Shown: positions 59,970 through 64,000 of the stretch, in pieces
How the letters are laid out: each line of letters opens with the position of its first letter
Numbering within the stretch: position 1 is the first letter of the stretch
The notes under the pieces: generated by a model
Seen by the model: only the letters and a program-made list of their open reading frames with translations
Database searches by the model: none
Told to the model about the DNA's origin: nothing
DNA from: Flavobacteriaceae bacterium
Lineage (GTDB): Bacteria > Bacteroidota > Bacteroidia > Flavobacteriales > Flavobacteriaceae
DNA: 64,000 nt
Reading direction: 5' to 3'
Assembly: GCA_021648755.1 (NCBI GenBank)
Contig: JAKISG010000003.1
Span: forward strand, 62,001 to 126,000
Position numbers and translations under genes: made by a program

Positions 59970-61127
59970 ATGGCAAATAACTTTAAAATGCTTGCTAAAA
60001 CATTATTTGGTTTAGAGCCAATTTTAGCAAAAGAATTAAAAAATTTAGGAGCAATAAAAGTAACCGAAGGTGTTAGAAATGTATCCTTCTACGGTGATAT
60101 AGGCTTTATGTATAAAGCAAATTTAGCCTTAAGAACAGCAATTAGAATTCTGAAGCCCTATAAAACTTTTAGAATTAGAGATGAACATGATTTGTATAAC
60201 GAGATTAAAAAAATTCATTGGGAAGAGTTTTTATTTTACGATAAAACATTTGCAGTAAATTCTACGGTAATTTCAGATAATTTCACCAATTCACACTATG
60301 TTTCTTTAAAAACTAAAGATGCAATTGTAGATTATTTTAGAGATAAATATAAACAAAGACCAAGTATTGATTTAGACTATCCAGATTTAAATATTAATAT
60401 TCATATTCAGAATGAAAATTGTACTATTTCATTTGATAGTTCTGGACAATCTTTACACAAAAGAGGTTATAAATTATCGACAAATATCGCACCTATAAAC
60501 GAAGTTCTAGCTGCAGGAATGATTTTACTTTCGGGTTATGACGGTACTACAGATTTTATAGACCCTATGTGTGGTAGCGGTACGATTTTAATAGAGGCTG
60601 CAATGATTGCTCTAAATATACCAGCAAATATTAACCGCAAAAAATTTGCTTTTGAAAATTGGGAAGATTTTGATGCAGATTTATTTGAAAAAATTAAAGA
60701 ATCCTTATTAAAAAAGATAAGAGAAACCAATTGCAAAATTACAGGCTATGATAAAGCACCAAGCGCTGTACAAAAAACAAAAGAAAATATTGAAAACGCA
60801 AGTTTATCCGAATTTATAAAAGTAGAAAGACAAGATTTTTTTGATAGTGAAAAACATACTGAAATGAAAATGATTCTTCTTTTTAACCCGCCTTATGGAG
60901 AACGCTTAAAAATAGATGTAAAACGATTCTATAGTAGAGTAGGAGATACCCTTAAGCAATCTTACCCAAATACAGACGCCTGGTTAATTACAAGCGACTT
61001 AGAAGAAGGAATTAAAAATGTAGGCTTAAGAACTTCACGAAGAATACCTCTATTTAATGGGAAACTAGAATGTAAATTTGTAAAATATGAAATATATCGT
61101 GGTAGTAAAAAAGCAAATAAGCAGTAA
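59970..61127 (+). CDS. THUMP-domain RNA methyltransferase (RlmL/Trm11-like)
   Basis: A 385-residue RNA-modifying enzyme. The N-terminal part (about 1-165) has KTLFGLEPILAKELKNLGAIKVTEGVRNVSF (read in parts) and a THUMP domain with CTISFDSSGQSLHKRGYK near 150. The methyltransferase core has DFIDPMCGSGTILIEAAMIA (SAM motif I) and the catalytic LLFNPPYGERL (about 305-315, NPPY for exocyclic N-methylation). It is similar to the m2G2445 methyltransferase RlmL N-terminal half without the second RlmK domain. It probably modifies 23S rRNA guanine; the exact position is inference. Confidence 0.9.
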   Translation: MANNFKMLAKTLFGLEPILAKELKNLGAIKVTEGVRNVSFYGDIGFMYKANLALRTAIRILKPYKTFRIRDEHDLYNEIKKIHWEEFLFYDKTFAVNSTVISDNFTNSHYVSLKTKDAIVDYFRDKYKQRPSIDLDYPDLNINIHIQNENCTISFDSSGQSLHKRGYKLSTNIAPINEVLAAGMILLSGYDGTTDFIDPMCGSGTILIEAAMIALNIPANINRKKFAFENWEDFDADLFEKIKESLLKKIRETNCKITGYDKAPSAVQKTKENIENASLSEFIKVERQDFFDSEKHTEMKMILLFNPPYGERLKIDVKRFYSRVGDTLKQSYPNTDAWLITSDLEEGIKNVGLRTSRRIPLFNGKLECKFVKYEIYRGSKKANKQ

Positions 61128-61170
61128 ATAATTATAAGTAAAATACCTCAGTTAGATTAGCTAAACTAGA

Positions 61171-62286
61171 ATGAGTAATAATAAATTGCATAAAAGTTTC
61201 ATTAATAATTCTTTAAAAATATGGGATAAACAACTAATAACCTGGTTAATAATAGGTTGTTTATTAATAACAACAATGATTATTGTTGGTGGTATTACAC
61301 GTTTAACACATTCAGGCTTATCTATGGTTACTTGGAAACCTGTAACAGGATTTATTCCACCTTTAAACGAATTAGAATGGCAAATAGAATTTACTAAATA
61401 CAAAACATCACCTGAATATATTAAAAAGAATTATCATTTTTCTTTAGACGAATTTAAAGAAATCTTTTTTTGGGAATACGTACATCGCTTAATTGGACGC
61501 ATTCTTGGGTTGGTTTTCTTTTTTCCATTTTTATACTTTCTAATAAAGAAAAAAATTAAAACTAAAAAATTACGAAATAATTTATGGGTAATTTTCTTTT
61601 TAGGGGCTTTACAAGGTTTTGTAGGTTGGTTTATGGTTAAAAGTGGTTTGGTTGATAACCCTGCCGTAAGTCATTATCGTTTAGCAACACATTTGGTATT
61701 GGCACTATTTCTATTTTCATATATTTATTGGATTATTTTACAATTACGCTTCCCTGAAAAAGAAACACCTACTAAAGACTTAAAAAAAATAGCTAGCTTA
61801 GCACAAATACTTTTATTTTTGACTACTTTACAAATAATTTATGGAGCATTTGTCGCTGGATTAAAAGCAGGTAAATTACATCATACTTTTCCGAAAATGG
61901 GAATAGAATGGTTTCCAAAAATGATTATTGAAAGTTTTAAACAAAACGGCATAATGACTTTATTCGAAAATCATTATGCCGTTATTTTTATACATCGTTG
62001 GTTAGCAGTTATCGTATTTTTTTTAGTTTTATACCTTGTTTTTAAAGCACAAAATAATTTTTTAAGTTTAAATCAAAAATGGGCTATACGTTTTGTGCTT
62101 ATCACAATCGGAATTCAATTTTTATTAGGCGTTTACACCATTTTATATAGTGTACCAGTTATTTTAGGTGTTTTGCATCAGTTTGGTGCTTTAGTATTTT
62201 TAATTTCAATTTTAACTGTTTTATTTTTTTTTAGAAATAAAAATTACAATAAAAGTATATCAGATTTACAAAATAAAGTTATTTAA
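61171..62286 (+). CDS. ctaA: Heme A synthase (CtaA/Cox15)
   Basis: A 371-residue integral membrane protein with about eight transmembrane helices. VGGITRLTHSGLSMVTWKPVTGFIPPLNELEWQIEF (read in parts), WEYVHRLIGRILGL, ALQGFVGWFMVKSGLVD, SHYRLATHLVLAL, FIHRWLAV and VLHQFGALVF carry the conserved His residues that bind hemes. It oxidises heme O methyl to the formyl of heme A for cytochrome oxidase, showing an aerobic respiratory chain. Other cytochrome oxidase genes are outside the window. Confidence 0.93.
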   Translation: MSNNKLHKSFINNSLKIWDKQLITWLIIGCLLITTMIIVGGITRLTHSGLSMVTWKPVTGFIPPLNELEWQIEFTKYKTSPEYIKKNYHFSLDEFKEIFFWEYVHRLIGRILGLVFFFPFLYFLIKKKIKTKKLRNNLWVIFFLGALQGFVGWFMVKSGLVDNPAVSHYRLATHLVLALFLFSYIYWIILQLRFPEKETPTKDLKKIASLAQILLFLTTLQIIYGAFVAGLKAGKLHHTFPKMGIEWFPKMIIESFKQNGIMTLFENHYAVIFIHRWLAVIVFFLVLYLVFKAQNNFLSLNQKWAIRFVLITIGIQFLLGVYTILYSVPVILGVLHQFGALVFLISILTVLFFFRNKNYNKSISDLQNKVI

Positions 62287-62335
62287 ATTTAAACTATTGT
62301 AAACTAAGTTACCTTAAACTCCTAAATATTTTTAT

Positions 62336-62343
62336 TAAATTTG
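62336..62343 (+). promoter_or_regulatory. Promoter -7 element (TAAATTTG) that fixes the trxB start
   Basis: TAnnTTTG match 30 bases before ATG 62374. The upstream in-frame TTG (62341) lies inside this element and is not a valid start. Confidence 0.6.
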
Positions 62344-62373
62344 CATTTCAATTTAGAAACTAAAAAAATAATT

Positions 62374-63321
62374 ATGTCAAATAAACTAGAAAGAATTAAA
62401 TGTTTAATCATAGGCTCTGGACCTGCGGGTTATACTGCTGCTATTTACGCATCTCGTGCAGATTTAAAACCTGTTATGTACACAGGCATGCAAATAGGAG
62501 GGCAATTAACAACGACTACCGAGGTTGATAATTACCCAGGATATCCAAACGGAACCGATGGTACTGCAATGATGGAAGATTTTAAAAATCAAGCAGAACG
62601 TTTTGGAGCTAAAATTCGCATCGGCTTAGCAACTAAAGTTAATTTTAGTAATAAAATTGGCGGAATTCATAAAATAATAGTTGATGAAGAAACCGAAATA
62701 GAAGCAGAAACCATTATAATAGCTACTGGTGCTACAGCAAAATATTTAGGCTTAGAAAGTGAACAACGCCTTATTGGTAGCGGTGTCTCTGCTTGTGCAA
62801 CTTGTGATGGTTTTTTTTACAAAAAACAAGATGTAGTAGTAGTAGGTGCAGGCGATACTGCTGCCGAAGAAGCAACTTACTTAGCAAATATTTGTAGTAA
62901 AGTGACTATACTTGTCAGAAAGGATTATATGAAAGCCTCAAAAGCAATGCAACACCGTGTTAATAAAGCTAAAAATATTGAAGTACTCTATAATACAGAA
63001 CTCGATGAGGTTTTAGGAGAACAAGTAGTTCAAGGTGTTCGCGTAATTAATAATCAAACTAAAAATAAAAAAACAATAAATGTAACAGGAGTATTTATTG
63101 CTATTGGTCATAAACCAAACACCGCTATTTTTAAAGGTATTTTAGATATGGATAATGTCGGTTATTTAATTACCAAAGGAAAATCTACAAAAACTAATTT
63201 ACCTGGTATTTTTGCTGCTGGTGATGTTCAAGATAAAGAATATAGACAGGCAGTAACTGCTGCAGGAACTGGTTGTATGGCAGCTCTAGATTCTGAACGC
63301 TATCTAGCCGCTTTAGAATAA
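62374..63321 (+). CDS. trxB: Thioredoxin-disulfide reductase
   Basis: A 315-residue low-molecular-weight thioredoxin reductase. FAD site CLIIGSGPAGYTAAIYASRADL, then GGQLTTTTEVDNYPGYP; redox center CATCDG with Cys141 and Cys144; NADPH site VVVVGAGDTAAEEATYLANIC; C-terminal FAAGDVQDKEYRQAVTAAGTGCMAA. It passes electrons from NADPH to thioredoxin, very likely the TrxA at 39412-39729. The length is normal; ATG 62374 is chosen because of the promoter overlap. No operon partner. Confidence 0.95.
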   Translation: MSNKLERIKCLIIGSGPAGYTAAIYASRADLKPVMYTGMQIGGQLTTTTEVDNYPGYPNGTDGTAMMEDFKNQAERFGAKIRIGLATKVNFSNKIGGIHKIIVDEETEIEAETIIIATGATAKYLGLESEQRLIGSGVSACATCDGFFYKKQDVVVVGAGDTAAEEATYLANICSKVTILVRKDYMKASKAMQHRVNKAKNIEVLYNTELDEVLGEQVVQGVRVINNQTKNKKTINVTGVFIAIGHKPNTAIFKGILDMDNVGYLITKGKSTKTNLPGIFAAGDVQDKEYRQAVTAAGTGCMAALDSERYLAALE

Positions 63322-63364
63322 ATATTTTTTTAATTAAAATTTAAATCATAATCAGCCATAGTTT

Positions 63365-64000
63365 TTACTCTTGAAAATCTGGATTTGTAATAAATTCATT
63401 GTCAGTTAAAGTTAATAAAAATGCTTTTAATTGCGCTTTTTCAAGAGTTGACATTTGAGTGCCGCCTTGTGCAACAAAAAGCATTTGAGTATCAATAGTG
63501 CTAGAATTAATAACACCTTCACTATAATGATTTATTACCTCATCTAAAGTAGTAAAACGACCGTCATGCATATAAGGTGCAGTAAATACTAAATTTCGTA
63601 ATGATGGTGTTTTAAATTTACCTCTATCATTTGGGTCTCCAGTAACTTCTTCAAGACCTATATCTGTAAATATTGCATCTAAACCATTATTTCTAAAAAT
63701 ATTATCTGTCCATAACGGATTACTATTACCTGTGCCATGGCAATGAAAACAATCTCCTCGTTCATCATTAAAAATATTAAACCCCTCTAATTCATCTACA
63801 GTTAAATTGACTTCGCCATTTAAATATTTGTCAAATTTAGAATTTGCAGAAATAATTGTTCTTTCAAATTGTGCAATTGCTTTAGCCACGAGTTCTTTAG
63901 TTATATTTGTATCCATAGCTGTTTGCTCAGGAAATGCTTTGTTAAATAAGTCTTGATAAACGCTACTATTTTTTAAATCGTGAATTGCATTTTGCCAAGT
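63365..64000 (-). CDS. Di-heme cytochrome c peroxidase, C-terminal part (cut by window edge)
   Basis: The frame is open to the window end (codons read TWQNAIHDLKNSSVYQDLF before the ATG at 63916), so the gene is partial; the apparent ATG start is internal. It encodes the C-terminal domain of a MauG/CcpA-type peroxidase: KAIAQFERTIISANSKFDKYLNG, heme c motif CFHCHGTG, NPLWTDNIFRNNG, GKFKTPSLRNLVFTAPYMHDGRFTTLDEVI (read in parts), where Met-His are typical ligands. It reduces hydrogen peroxide in the periplasm with electrons from cytochrome c. The first heme domain lies outside the window. Confidence 0.88.
   Translation of the reverse strand, partial: TWQNAIHDLKNSSVYQDLFNKAFPEQTAMDTNITKELVAKAIAQFERTIISANSKFDKYLNGEVNLTVDELEGFNIFNDERGDCFHCHGTGNSNPLWTDNIFRNNGLDAIFTDIGLEEVTGDPNDRGKFKTPSLRNLVFTAPYMHDGRFTTLDEVINHYSEGVINSSTIDTQMLFVAQGGTQMSTLEKAQLKAFLLTLTDNEFITNPDFQE

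Noticed and set aside
1..64000. CRISPR arrays, tRNA or rRNA genes, insertion sequences
   Set aside because: No regularly spaced repeats, no cloverleaf with a conserved T-loop and no transposase were seen on either strand.

Overview
The window is AT-rich DNA from a marine-type member of the Flavobacteriaceae (Bacteroidota). Five things point there: TAnnTTTG promoter elements ahead of many genes, few Shine-Dalgarno sites, type IX secretion (T9SS) style C-terminal sorting domains, lineage-specific families (DUF2851, DUF4369, DUF6495-like), and the Bacteroidota-specific type VI secretion system (T6SSiii). I saw no rRNA, tRNA, CRISPR array or insertion sequence.

Layout. 0-6.1 kb: a glycosyltransferase, cysteine synthase, a DUF2851 protein and a fused branched-chain 2-oxoacid dehydrogenase E1. 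6.3-13.8 kb is an accessory island on the minus strand. It holds a TssD(Hcp)-metzincin fusion interrupted by a frameshift, a downstream lipoprotein that is probably its immunity partner, decayed small genes, a large secreted alpha/beta hydrolase and a lipoprotein. Two inverted attC-like motifs (8.66-8.79 and 13.81-13.82 kb) bracket the right-hand part. 14-31.7 kb is housekeeping: L21/L27, the 2-oxoglutarate dehydrogenase E1-E2 operon, phosphofructokinase and GAPDH, RibD, RimM/S16, LysRS and a KAS III enzyme. 31.8-43.5 kb: a putative porin, a diheme lipoprotein, the N-terminal half of a split transketolase, an aspartyl protease, an aminotransferase, thioredoxin, a DUF58 protein, L-2-hydroxyglutarate oxidase and IMP dehydrogenase.

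43.6-54.7 kb is a partial T6SSiii locus. It has two separately terminated tssD genes, a probable structured RNA, a membrane-anchored AraC-type regulator, a second copy of the secreted hydrolase, and a tssH-tssB-tssC operon. Baseplate, membrane-complex and spike genes are not in the window. 55-64 kb: gyrA, a TPR protein, two methyltransferases, heme A synthase, thioredoxin reductase and a cut-off cytochrome c peroxidase.

The most interesting thread is that T6SS tube proteins and the large GPSMGG hydrolase family occur near each other at two separate places. One place also carries an Hcp-fused metalloprotease with a candidate immunity lipoprotein, and a vestige of another Hcp fusion lies at 24.4-24.5 kb. 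This suggests a mobile and eroding effector repertoire served by a dispersed T6SSiii apparatus. Functional assignments rest on motif reading only; no searches were run.
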